The translations under genes and the position numbers were made by a program. Below, in pieces: positions 5,912 to 13,013 of a stretch of DNA of 16,867 nt (positions within the stretch are counted from its first letter, which is position 1; each line of letters opens with the position of its first letter). The stretch lies in the NCBI RefSeq assembly GCF_001509475.1, contig NZ_LLZG01000061.1, positions 1 to 16,867 of the forward strand, read 5' to 3'. Below the pieces are notes generated by a model. The model saw only the letters and a program-made list of their open reading frames with translations. It ran no database searches and was not told where the DNA came from. Source of the DNA: Streptomyces regalis (lineage in GTDB: Bacteria > Actinomycetota > Actinomycetes > Streptomycetales > Streptomycetaceae).

Positions 5912-7396
5912 ATGCGAACCGACTCTTCTCCCGGCACCCTGCCGGCGCGGGAGCACCTCCCGGCCGGCGACGCCGGTACGCCTGTCCTGGACGTAGTGAT
6001 CCCCGTCTACAACGAGGAGAAGGACCTCCAGCCGTGTGTGCTGAGATTGCATGATCACCTCAAGCGCACCTTCCCGTACGCGTTCCGCATCACGATCGCG
6101 GACAACGCGTCGACGGACACCACCCCCCAGGTGGCGTCGCGGCTGGAGGCGGAGATACCGGAGGTCAGGTCCTTCCGGCTGGAGCAGAAGGGCCGCGGCC
6201 GGGCGCTGCGGACCGTCTGGTCCGCCTCGGACTCCCCGGTCCTCGCCTACATGGACGTGGACCTGTCCACCGACCTCAACGCCCTGCTGCCGCTGGTGGC
6301 GCCGCTGATCTCCGGCCACTCGGACCTCGCGATCGGCTCCCGGCTGGCCCGCAGCTCGCGGGTGGTACGCGGGCCGAAGCGGGAGTTCATCAGCCGCGCC
6401 TACAACCTCATCCTGCGCGGCTCGCTCCAGGCCCGCTTCTCGGACGCCCAGTGCGGCTTCAAGGCCATCCGGCGCGATGTCGCCCAGATCCTGCTGCCGC
6501 TCGTCGAGGACACCGGCTGGTTCTTCGACACCGAGATGCTGGTGCTCGCCGAGCGCGCGGGGCTGCGTATCCACGAGGTGCCGGTCGACTGGGTCGACGA
6601 CCCCGACTCCACGGTGCACATCGTGAAGACGGCGACCGACGACCTCAAGGGCGTGTGGCGGGTCGGCAAGGCCCTGGCCGGCGGGTCGCTCCCGCTGGAC
6701 CGGCTCGCCCGCCCCTTCGGCGACGACCCGCGCGACCGCGACATCAAGGACGTACCCAAGGGCCTGGCCCGCCAGCTCGTCGGCTTCTGCGTCGTCGGCG
6801 GCCTGTCGACCCTCTTCTATCTCCTCCTCTACAGCGGCTTCCGGGTTTTTACCGGCTCCCAGGTCGCCAACGCCCTCGCCCTGTTGGTCTCCGCGATCGC
6901 CAACACGGCCGCCAACCGGCGCCTCACCTTCGGGGTACGCGGCCGCAGCGGCGCCGTACGGCACCAGGCGCAGGGCCTGGTCGTTTTCGGTATCGGCCTC
7001 GCCCTGACCAGCGGCTCGCTCGCCGCCCTCAACGCGGCCAGCAGCAACCCCGCGCACTCCACCGAACTTGCGGTCCTCATCGCCGCCAACCTTGCCGCGA
7101 CGGTGCTGCGGTTCCTGCTCTTCCGGGCATGGGTGTTCCCGGAGCAGCGCGACACCCCGTCGACGGTGGTCGCCTCGCACAACCCGACGCCCAACCCGTC
7201 ATCGCCGGCTTACTCCACCCGGCAGTTCCCGCAGAGCCCCCAGAACTACGGCCCGCTGCCGCAGCGCACGCCCCAGTACACGTACGACACCGCACAGTTC
7301 CGCGCCGGTGAAGCCGCGGACGGCACCTGGCGGGACGCCACCATGCAGCTGCAGCCGGTGCGCCCGCACGACACCGATTCGAGGGACTCCCGATGA
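5912..7396 (+). CDS. GT2 polyprenyl-phosphate glycosyltransferase fused to GtrA domain
   Basis: This 494-aa enzyme has an N-terminal family-2 glycosyltransferase domain of the dolichol/polyprenyl-phosphate mannose synthase type: VVIPVYNEEKDL (28-39), DNAS (64-67) and the metal-binding DVDLS (115-119). A C-terminal GtrA-like membrane domain follows (about 287-410, four helices, motif NTAANRRLTF) and then a Pro/Gln/Ser-rich cytoplasmic tail. Such enzymes load a sugar from a nucleotide donor onto a lipid carrier; GtrA-type domains are associated with carrying the lipid-sugar across the membrane. The product would feed the ArnT/PMT-like transferase encoded next. I chose ATG 5912, just after the kinase stop; an in-frame ATG at 5876 would overlap the kinase, and neither has a strong ribosome site. 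Sugar identity cannot be read from the sequence. Confidence 0.93.
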   Translation: MRTDSSPGTLPAREHLPAGDAGTPVLDVVIPVYNEEKDLQPCVLRLHDHLKRTFPYAFRITIADNASTDTTPQVASRLEAEIPEVRSFRLEQKGRGRALRTVWSASDSPVLAYMDVDLSTDLNALLPLVAPLISGHSDLAIGSRLARSSRVVRGPKREFISRAYNLILRGSLQARFSDAQCGFKAIRRDVAQILLPLVEDTGWFFDTEMLVLAERAGLRIHEVPVDWVDDPDSTVHIVKTATDDLKGVWRVGKALAGGSLPLDRLARPFGDDPRDRDIKDVPKGLARQLVGFCVVGGLSTLFYLLLYSGFRVFTGSQVANALALLVSAIANTAANRRLTFGVRGRSGAVRHQAQGLVVFGIGLALTSGSLAALNAASSNPAHSTELAVLIAANLAATVLRFLLFRAWVFPEQRDTPSTVVASHNPTPNPSSPAYSTRQFPQSPQNYGPLPQRTPQYTYDTAQFRAGEAADGTWRDATMQLQPVRPHDTDSRDSR

Positions 7397-9642
7397 CCAT
7401 CCATTACGACCACCAGACGACAGCCGACGGCAGAGGCGCCGGCCCCGACACCTGGGGCCCGCCCCCGCCACCCACGGCCGCCGCCCCGGCCCCCGGCTCC
7501 GGTGAACCCAAGCAGCCCTTCGTACGGCGGCTGTGGCGCGGCCGCCCCGAGGACCCGCGCTGGGCGCGCCCGGCCTTCCTCGGCCTGCTGCTCGCCACGT
7601 TCCTCCTCTACCTCTACAACCTGAGCGCCTCCGGCTACGCCAACTCCTTCTACTCGGCGGCCGTTCAGGCCGGCAGCGAGTCCTGGAAGGCGTTCTTCTT
7701 CGGGTCGCTGGACGCGGCCAACGCCATCACCGTCGACAAGCCCCCGGCCTCCCTGTGGCCGATGGCCCTGTCGGTGCGGCTCTTCGGCCTCAGCTCGTGG
7801 GCGATCCTCCTCCCCGAGGTCCTCATGGGCGTCGGCACGGTCGCTGTTGTCTACGCGGCCGTACGCCGCCGGTTCAGCCCCGCGGCCGGCCTGATCGCGG
7901 GCGCGGTGCTCGCGCTCACCCCCGTCGCGGCGCTGATGTTCCGGTTCAACAACCCGGACGCGATGCTGGCCCTGCTGATGGCCGTGGCCTGCTACTTCGT
8001 CATCCGGGGCCTGGAGGACGGCCGTACGAAGTGGCTGGTGTGGGCCGGTGTGGCCATCGGCTTCGCCTTCCTCGCCAAGACCCTGCAGGCCTTCCTGATC
8101 CTGCCGCCGCTGGCCATCGTCTACGCCGTCTGCGCGCCGGTGTCGGTGAAGAAGCGGATCGGTCAGCTCGCCGCGGGCCTGGTGGCGATCGTCGTCTCCG
8201 GGGGCTGGTGGGTCGCGATCGTCGAGCTGTGGCCCGCCTCCTCCCGCCCGTACATCGGCGGCTCGCAGAACAACTCCTTCCTGGAGCTGACCTTCGGCTA
8301 CAACGGCCTCGGCCGGCTCAACGGCGACGAGACCGGCAGCGTCGGCGGCGGCGATGGCGGTGGCAACGGCGGTGGCAACTGGGGCGAGACCGGCTGGGAC
8401 CGGCTGTTCAGCTCCAGCATCGGCGGCCAGATCTCCTGGCTGATCCCGGCCGCGCTGATCCTGCTGGTCGCGGGCCTGGTGGCGACGCGCAAGGCGCGCC
8501 GTACGTCGGTGACCCGCGGTTCGTTCCTCGTCTGGGGCGGCGCGCTGATCACGACCATGCTGGTCTTCAGCTACATGCAGGGCATCTTCCACGAGTACTA
8601 CACGGTGGCCCTCGCCCCCTACATCGCCCCGCTGATCGGCATGGGCGCGGCCAAGCTGTGGGAGGAGCGCGGCAAGATGTGGGCGTCGCTGTCCCTGGCG
8701 GCCGCGATGACGGCCACCGCGGTCTGGGGCTACGTCCTGCTCAACCGCTCCTCCGACTACCTGCCCTGGCTGAAGTGGCTGGTCCTCGTCGGTGGTCTGG
8801 CGGCCGCGCTGGGCCTGATCTTCGCCGGCAAGCTCGGCCGTCAACTGACCATGGGCGTCGTCGGACTGGGCCTCGCCGCCGCGCTGGCCGGCCCGACGGC
8901 GTACACCCTCACCACGGTGAACGAGGGCCATACCGGCTCGATCGTCACCGCTGGTCCCGCGGTCGTCGGCGGCCGTGGCGGCCCGGGTGGTGGCGGCGGT
9001 CCCGGTGGCGGCGGCGGTGGCTTCGGCGGCCAAATACCGGGCCAGCAGGGCCAGAACAACCAGCAGGGCCAGAACAACCAGCAGGGCCAGAACAACCAGC
9101 AGGGCCAGAACAACCAGCAGGGCGGCCAGAACCAGCAGAACGGCAACGGCTTCCCCGGCGGCGGCATGCCGGGTCAGCAGGGCCAGGGCCAGAACCAGCA
9201 GGGCAACCAGCAGGGCGGAATGCCCGGCGGCATGGGTGACGGCGGCGGTGGCGGCATGGGCGGTCTGCTCAACGGCGCCAGCGTCAGCGACGAGGCCAAG
9301 GAGCTGCTGGAGAAGAACGCGGGGGACTACACCTGGGCGGCCGCGGCCATCGGCGCCCAGAACGCCGCGAGTTACCAGCTCTCCACCGGCGAACCGGTGA
9401 TGGCGATCGGCGGCTTCAACGGCACCGACCCGTCCCCGACGCCGGCCCAGTTCAAGAAGTACGTGGCGGACGGCGAGATCCACTACTTCATCGCGAGCGG
9501 CAGTGGCAGCGGCGGCGGTATGGGCGGCAGCAGCGACGGCACTTCCTCGCAGATCAGCTCCTGGGTCCAGGAGAACTTCGAGTCGGTGACCGTCGACGGC
9601 ACGACGTTCTACGACCTGACGCAGCCGAAGAGCGACAGCTGA
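7393..9642 (+). CDS. ArnT/PMT-like membrane glycosyltransferase with Gly/Gln-rich repeat insert
   Basis: This 749-aa polytopic GT39/ArnT-like (GT-C fold) protein is expected to move a sugar from a polyprenyl-phosphate donor to an acceptor outside the membrane. The Pro-rich cytoplasmic N-terminus (1-58) precedes the first helix (about 59-77). DKPP (115-118) is the conserved lipid-donor-side loop, and many helices follow to about residue 520. A Gly-rich linker then leads into a Gln/Asn-rich stretch with four exact GQNNQQ copies (553-576) and more Gly/Met repeats. A folded extracytoplasmic C-terminal domain spans about 630-749 and may bind the acceptor. A second Gly-rich loop (about 315-331) lies between helices. 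The gene overlaps the GT2 gene by ATGA, so the pair likely works in series. It ends the operon at a strong terminator. The acceptor (protein, polysaccharide or lipid) is unknown. Confidence 0.93.
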   Translation: MTIHYDHQTTADGRGAGPDTWGPPPPPTAAAPAPGSGEPKQPFVRRLWRGRPEDPRWARPAFLGLLLATFLLYLYNLSASGYANSFYSAAVQAGSESWKAFFFGSLDAANAITVDKPPASLWPMALSVRLFGLSSWAILLPEVLMGVGTVAVVYAAVRRRFSPAAGLIAGAVLALTPVAALMFRFNNPDAMLALLMAVACYFVIRGLEDGRTKWLVWAGVAIGFAFLAKTLQAFLILPPLAIVYAVCAPVSVKKRIGQLAAGLVAIVVSGGWWVAIVELWPASSRPYIGGSQNNSFLELTFGYNGLGRLNGDETGSVGGGDGGGNGGGNWGETGWDRLFSSSIGGQISWLIPAALILLVAGLVATRKARRTSVTRGSFLVWGGALITTMLVFSYMQGIFHEYYTVALAPYIAPLIGMGAAKLWEERGKMWASLSLAAAMTATAVWGYVLLNRSSDYLPWLKWLVLVGGLAAALGLIFAGKLGRQLTMGVVGLGLAAALAGPTAYTLTTVNEGHTGSIVTAGPAVVGGRGGPGGGGGPGGGGGGFGGQIPGQQGQNNQQGQNNQQGQNNQQGQNNQQGGQNQQNGNGFPGGGMPGQQGQGQNQQGNQQGGMPGGMGDGGGGGMGGLLNGASVSDEAKELLEKNAGDYTWAAAAIGAQNAASYQLSTGEPVMAIGGFNGTDPSPTPAQFKKYVADGEIHYFIASGSGSGGGMGGSSDGTSSQISSWVQENFESVTVDGTTFYDLTQPKSDS
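9049..9120 (+). repeat. Four exact 18-bp tandem repeats (GQNNQQ)
   Basis: Four identical copies of an 18-bp unit beginning GGCCAGAACAACCAG lie in frame inside the ArnT-like gene, flanked by decayed copies on both sides. Each encodes GQNNQQ. Identity at the DNA level, including wobble bases, indicates recent expansion, so copy number probably differs between strains without breaking the frame. Confidence 0.95.
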
Positions 9643-9654
9643 CGGTTCTCGTCC

Positions 9655-9684
9655 GAAGGGCGGTGGCGTGTGCCACCGCCCTTC
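9655..9684 (+). terminator. Intrinsic terminator of the two-component/glycosyltransferase operon
   Basis: A perfect 13-bp stem is formed by GAAGGGCGGTGGC (9655-9667) and its complement (9672-9684) around a GTGT loop, 13 bp after the ArnT-like stop. The tail after the stem is only mildly T-rich, as is usual in Streptomyces. Confidence 0.9.
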
Positions 9685-9698
9685 TTCTCGTATCTCCG

Positions 9699-9736
9699 TT
9701 GTACGCCGTATGGGAACTGTTCTACGGTGTACAGCA
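9699..9736 (+). promoter_or_regulatory. Promoter and operator-like palindrome for a leaderless exporter mRNA
   Basis: TGTACGCCGTA (9700-9710) and TACGGTGTACA (9723-9733) form an inverted repeat with 11-bp arms, one mismatch and a 12-bp spacer. The same bases supply a possible -35 TTGTAC (9699-9704) and -10 TACGGT (9723-9728), 18 bp apart. That places the transcript start at about 9735-9736, on the ATG of the exporter gene. No Shine-Dalgarno sequence exists before the ATG, so the mRNA is probably leaderless. The shape fits a TetR-type operator blocking both promoter elements, but no TetR-type gene is present nearby. Confidence 0.7.
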
Positions 9737-11277
9737 TGACGACGTCCCCCCAGGAAGAAGCCCCGGCCGCCCAGCCTCAACCCCAGGCCCAGGCCCAGGC
9801 CCAGGCCCAGGCCCAAGGCCACCCCCAGCGCTGGCTGATCCTCGGTGTCATCTGTCTCGCCCAGCTCACCGTGCTGCTCGACAACACCGTCCTGAACGTG
9901 GCCATCCCCTCGCTCACCCGTGAGCTGGACGCGGCCACCCATGACATCCAGTGGATGATCAACGCGTACTCGCTCGTGCAGTCCGGCCTGCTGCTCACGG
10001 CGGGCAGCGCCGCCGACCGCTACGGCCGCAAGAAGATGCTGATCGCGGGCCTGGCCCTGTTCGGTGTGGGCTCGCTGGTCGCTGGACTGGCGGACTCCAC
10101 CGGCCAGTTGATCGCCGCGCGGGCCGGTATGGGTGTCGGCGGCGCGCTGCTGCTGACGACGACCCTCGCCGTCGCGATGCAGATCTTCTCCCCGGCGGAG
10201 CAGCCCAAGGCGATCGGCATCTGGAGCGCGGTCAACGCGCTCGGCTTCGCGACCGGTCCGCTGGTCGGCGGCTTCATGCTGGACCACTTCTGGTGGGGTG
10301 CGATCTTCCTGATCAACCTGCCGGTGGTGGCGCTGGGTCTGGTGGCCGTCGCAGCCCTCGTCCCCGAGTCCAAGAACCCGCGCGGTGACCGCCCCGACCT
10401 GCTGGGCGCCCTACTGTCCACGATCGGCATGAGCTCGCTCGTGTACGCGATCATCTCCGGGCCCGAGCATGGCTGGACGTCCGGGCGGGTACTGCTCACG
10501 GCGGCCGTGGCGGCGGCGGTTCTGGCCGCGTTCGCGTACTGGGAGAGCCGTATCCCGTACCCCATGCTCGACATGCACTTCTTCAAGGACCGGCGGTTCA
10601 CGGGTGCGGTCACGGGGGCGGTGCTGATCGTCTTCGGGATGGGCGGGGCGCTGTTCCTGCTCACGCAGCATCTGCAGTTCGTGCTGGGATACGGCCCTCT
10701 GGAGGCCGGGCTGCGTACGGCTCCGCTGGCGCTGTCCGTGGTGGTCCTGAACTTCTCGGGGCTGTCGGCGAAGTGGATGACGAAGCTGGGCACTCCGACG
10801 GCCATCGCGCTGGGGATGGTGTGCATGTCGCTGGGCCTGGTGTCCATCGCCACGCTGGCCTCCGGCGGTTATGCCGGGACGCTGCTCGGGTTGCTGCTCA
10901 TCGGGGTCGGCTGTGCGATCGCCAACCCGGCGATGGCGCACGCGATCATGAGTGCGATTCCTCCGGAGAAGGCGGGAGTGGGGGCCGGGATCAACGGCAC
11001 GCTGGCGGAGTTCGGCAACGGGCTGGGTGTTGCCGTTCTGGGTGCGGTGCTCAACTCCCGGTTCGCGGCGCTGATTCCGGTGGCGGCGAGTTCGTTGCCC
11101 GCGGCGTTGGCCTCGGCGGACGGCGCGGCCGAGAAGGAGGCGATCGTGGACGCGTTCTCGTCCGGGCTGGAGACCAGTCAGCTGGTGGGGGCGGTGGCGG
11201 TGCTGGCCGGAGGGCTGGTCGCGGCCGCGTTGTTGCGGCGGGCGGAGAGGGCGGACGAGCCCGTGGTGGGATCCTGA
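9736..11277 (+). CDS. MFS drug exporter, DHA2 (EmrB/QacA) type
   Basis: This 513-aa, probably 14-helix proton-driven exporter has a hydrophilic Gln/Ala/Pro-rich N-terminus (1-31) before helix 1. Family motifs are LDNTVLNVAIPSL (48-60), the loop-2/3 motif A form GSAADRYGRKKM, and the antiporter-type motif C region around AIGIWSAVNALGFATGPLVGG. DHA2 pumps export structurally varied drugs, dyes or the host's own antibiotics. I chose the ATG at 9736 because the promoter-like elements place the transcript start there; the open frame upstream to 9670 runs through the preceding terminator. Transcription ends at the palindrome at 11288, shared with the convergent LuxR-type gene. Substrate is unknown. 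A TetR-like operator suggests induction by a ligand sensed by a regulator encoded elsewhere. Confidence 0.94.
   Translation: MTTSPQEEAPAAQPQPQAQAQAQAQAQGHPQRWLILGVICLAQLTVLLDNTVLNVAIPSLTRELDAATHDIQWMINAYSLVQSGLLLTAGSAADRYGRKKMLIAGLALFGVGSLVAGLADSTGQLIAARAGMGVGGALLLTTTLAVAMQIFSPAEQPKAIGIWSAVNALGFATGPLVGGFMLDHFWWGAIFLINLPVVALGLVAVAALVPESKNPRGDRPDLLGALLSTIGMSSLVYAIISGPEHGWTSGRVLLTAAVAAAVLAAFAYWESRIPYPMLDMHFFKDRRFTGAVTGAVLIVFGMGGALFLLTQHLQFVLGYGPLEAGLRTAPLALSVVVLNFSGLSAKWMTKLGTPTAIALGMVCMSLGLVSIATLASGGYAGTLLGLLLIGVGCAIANPAMAHAIMSAIPPEKAGVGAGINGTLAEFGNGLGVAVLGAVLNSRFAALIPVAASSLPAALASADGAAEKEAIVDAFSSGLETSQLVGAVAVLAGGLVAAALLRRAERADEPVVGS
9784..9813 (+). repeat. CAGGCC hexamer repeat coding Gln-Ala
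   Basis: Five exact CAGGCC units, with degenerate units on both sides, encode an alternating Gln-Ala tract near residues 17-27 of the exporter, in its cytoplasmic N-terminus. Slippage here would change the length in two-residue steps without a frameshift. Confidence 0.9.
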
Positions 11278-11287
11278 GGGCGGCAGG

Positions 11288-11331
11288 GCAAAGGCCCCTG
11301 GAATCCGCCGGCGGATTCCAGGGGCCTTTGC
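11288..11331. terminator. Perfect 44-bp palindrome, bidirectional terminator
   Basis: The left arm 11288-11309 is the exact reverse complement of 11310-11331 (22-bp arms, no spacer; it begins GCAAAGGCCCC and ends GGGGCCTTTGC). It sits 10 bp after the exporter stop and 20 bp beyond the stop of the convergent LuxR-type gene. CCTTTG on one side and CCTTTGC on the other give each strand a short T-run, fitting termination from both directions. Confidence 0.93.
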
Positions 11332-11351
11332 GTCGTCGCTGCTCGGCCTGC

Positions 11352-12377
11352 TCAGATCCAGCCGCGTTCCCGGGCCAGGAGGGCCGCCTGGAAACGGTTG
11401 GCGGCGCCCAGGCGGCGCATGAGGCCCGCGACATGTTTGCGGTAGGTGCGCACCGCGATGCCGAGGTCGCGGGCCCCGATCTCGTCCTTGTCCGCCTGGC
11501 ACAGGGACTGGAGGATCTTGTACTCCAGGCCGCTGAGGCCCTGGTCGTCCGTGAGTTCAGTGCCCTCCTCCAGGGGGAACTCCTGGGCCTGGACCCACAT
11601 GCGTTCGAACAGGGAGAGCAGAGCGGCGACCAGCCCCGGTTCCCGGGTCAGGACGGCACCCCGCGCGGTGTCGAAAGGGTCGATGGGGGTCAGCGCCGCG
11701 GACCGGTCGCAGATGATCATGCGTTCCAGAGGGGTGTGAGAGATGCGGATCTCGGCACCCTTCGAGGTCAGTTCGCGGGCGTACCGCAACGTGGTCGGGC
11801 AGTCCAGGGCCGCCTCGCCCAGCAGCGTGCGCATGTGCACACCTCTGCGCAGGATGCGTTCGTCGAGGGGGCGTGCGTGCGCGATGCCCTCTTCCGAGAT
11901 CACGCCCTTCGGGTTCGTGGTCAGGGACTCGGTCCAGGTGAAGAACGTCAGCTCGTCGATGGCGGCGCGCACCGCCTCCAGCCCCTCGATATGCCGAATG
12001 GTTTCGCCGGGCGTCATGAGCTGACCGGTGCCGTGGGCCTCCTGCTCGGCCATCAGTGAGGGCACGACACCGCTCGCCGCCACGGCCTCCTCCACTTCCT
12101 GCCGCAGCCGTTCGGTCTCCGCCGCGACCAGGCCCTCCACCGCCTTGGCCGGGGAAACGGGACGTAGCAGGCCACCCGCCGTCTCCCGCACCAGGCCGAG
12201 CTCGGTCAGCCGCTTGCACACCTCCTCCATGTCGCGGCCTTCGGCCGCCGGATGGGCGGCGAGATCTCTCCGGTCGAGTTGGCCCCTGCGCAGCAGCAGG
12301 CGGTAGAGCTCCTCGTCCCCCACCGCCACTCCCAGCAGCTCCAGGCCGGCCTTGGGCTCGGCTGGCTCCCTCGGCAT
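11352..12377 (-). CDS. LuxR-type regulator with TrmB-like N-terminus
   Basis: The 341-aa cytoplasmic transcription factor has a winged-helix TrmB-like segment at about 11-75 (LLGVAVGDEELYRLLLRRGQ ... LGLVRE), then a long helix (80-112). A phospholipase-D-like sensing domain spans about 125-265 (RRGVHMRTLLGEAAL, then SKGAEIRISHTPLERMIICD). A C-terminal LuxR/GerE HTH follows at 280-341 (LSGLEYKILQSLCQADKDEI ... RTYRKHVAGLMRRLGAANRF). There is no receiver domain, so control is likely by ligand or oligomer state. The ATG at 12375-12377 follows GGGGGAGGA at the right distance; a TTG-started extension to 12428 would cross the inverted repeat at 12398 and is less likely. It diverges from a secreted-peptide gene and converges on the exporter; either could be a target. 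Confidence 0.92.
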   Translation of the reverse strand: MPREPAEPKAGLELLGVAVGDEELYRLLLRRGQLDRRDLAAHPAAEGRDMEEVCKRLTELGLVRETAGGLLRPVSPAKAVEGLVAAETERLRQEVEEAVAASGVVPSLMAEQEAHGTGQLMTPGETIRHIEGLEAVRAAIDELTFFTWTESLTTNPKGVISEEGIAHARPLDERILRRGVHMRTLLGEAALDCPTTLRYARELTSKGAEIRISHTPLERMIICDRSAALTPIDPFDTARGAVLTREPGLVAALLSLFERMWVQAQEFPLEEGTELTDDQGLSGLEYKILQSLCQADKDEIGARDLGIAVRTYRKHVAGLMRRLGAANRFQAALLARERGWI

Positions 12378-12397
12378 GGTGTCCTCCCCCGCTCTCT

Positions 12398-12419
12398 CGC
12401 GTGACGGCTGTCTCACGCG
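12398..12419. promoter_or_regulatory. Inverted repeat just upstream of the LuxR-type gene
   Basis: CGCGTGA (12398-12404) and TCACGCG (12413-12419) are perfect arms with an 8-bp spacer. They lie 21-42 bp before the start codon of the LuxR-type gene. The position fits an operator near its transcription start, possibly autoregulatory. The repeat is visible; the role is inferred. Confidence 0.5.
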
Positions 12420-12437
12420 TATGGACAACTGCGTCGA

Positions 12438-12459
12438 CCGTTGGTCAGACGACCGACGG
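12438..12459. promoter_or_regulatory. Second inverted repeat in the LuxR/peptide divergent region
   Basis: CCGTTGGTC (12438-12446) and GACCGACGG (12451-12459) form 9-bp arms with one mismatch and a 4-bp spacer. The site is unrelated in sequence to the repeat at 12398, so it may bind another protein. It lies between the two divergent genes. Confidence 0.45.
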
Positions 12460-12504
12460 ATCTCAGCCTAAGGGGGGCGTTCCGTTCTGCACCGGTCCGC
12501 GCAT

Positions 12505-12526
12505 CGGGCCGAAGCCGTTCGGCCCG
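12505..12526 (+). promoter_or_regulatory. Perfect hairpin upstream of the secreted-peptide gene
   Basis: CGGGCCGAA (12505-12513) and TTCGGCCCG (12518-12526) pair perfectly around GCCG, 137 bp before the peptide start. If transcription begins upstream it would form a stable leader hairpin (possible attenuator or 5' stabiliser). It could also terminate transcripts from elsewhere, although no T-run follows. Confidence 0.45.
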
Positions 12527-12662
12527 CATGGATGCCTTTGAGTCACAAGTGGTACGCGCGGCTGCAGGAACATGTACGCACCTGCGCTCGATCTCGCGCC
12601 CCGGCGGCAGCAAAGTGGACTCCGCAAGCTCACAAGGCATCGCGAAACACAGGGGGAAATTC

Positions 12663-12929
12663 ATGATCCGTCCGGCCCGCACATCCAGAACGGCGGCCAG
12701 GTGCGTCCGGGGTGGTGCCCGCTCTCTGCTGGGCGCCGTCCTCCTCACCGTCGCCGGAGTCTGCGCCGGGACCGGCACCGGCACGGCACATGCGGAGGCA
12801 CATCACGCCTGGCCCGCCGCCTTCGCGGACGGAAACGCCCCGGACCGTCTTCTCACAGACGTGGGCACTGCCGTCCGCGGGGTGACCGCAGCGGTGGCCC
12901 CCGATGGCGATTTCCACGACTGGGGATGA
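12663..12929 (+). CDS. Short secreted peptide precursor, unknown family
   Basis: The 88-aa protein has an N-terminus with seven Arg residues, a hydrophobic core at 21-35 (SLLGAVLLTVAGVCA) and a signal-peptidase-like site TAHA|EA after residue 44. The predicted mature peptide is 44 aa, starts EAHHAWPAAFADG and ends PDGDFHDWG. It has no Cys, few Ser/Thr, and a likely amphipathic middle helix (about 61-79), so it is not an obvious lanthipeptide. The ATG at 12663 follows AGGGGGA at a good distance; the frame is open upstream to an ATG at 12528, which would bury the signal peptide. It diverges from the LuxR-type gene and precedes an 86-aa unknown protein and a SARP gene on the same strand. A signalling or surface role is possible but unproven. 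Confidence 0.75.
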   Translation: MIRPARTSRTAARCVRGGARSLLGAVLLTVAGVCAGTGTGTAHAEAHHAWPAAFADGNAPDRLLTDVGTAVRGVTAAVAPDGDFHDWG

Positions 12930-12945
12930 CGAGCGGCTAGCGGGC

Positions 12946-12977
12946 CGGTGGGACTGTGGTCCGCTGCGGTCCCACCG
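12946..12977 (+). terminator. Hairpin between the peptide gene and the 86-aa gene
   Basis: CGGTGGGAC (12946-12954) pairs perfectly with GTCCCACCG (12969-12977) around a 14-nt loop. Inside it, GGAC (12951-12954) can instead pair with GTCC (12959-12962), so two structures compete. No T-run follows, so this is at most a partial terminator or an attenuation/processing site that could give the peptide more mRNA than the genes behind it. Confidence 0.45.
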
Positions 12978-13013
12978 ATTCGCCGTCCCGCCCCGACCTC
13001 TTCGAGGATTTCC

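Noticed and set aside
7246..10287. 1013-codon open frame on the minus strand opposite the glycosyltransferase and exporter genes.
   Set aside because: Antisense artefact of high-GC codon bias. It covers two well-supported genes and a terminator, and its product is low-complexity Arg/Gly/Asp/Glu without domains.
12528..12662. Longer start (ATG 12528) for the secreted-peptide gene.
   Set aside because: It would place 45 non-hydrophobic residues before the signal sequence and has no good ribosome site, whereas ATG 12663 has AGGGGGA at normal spacing.
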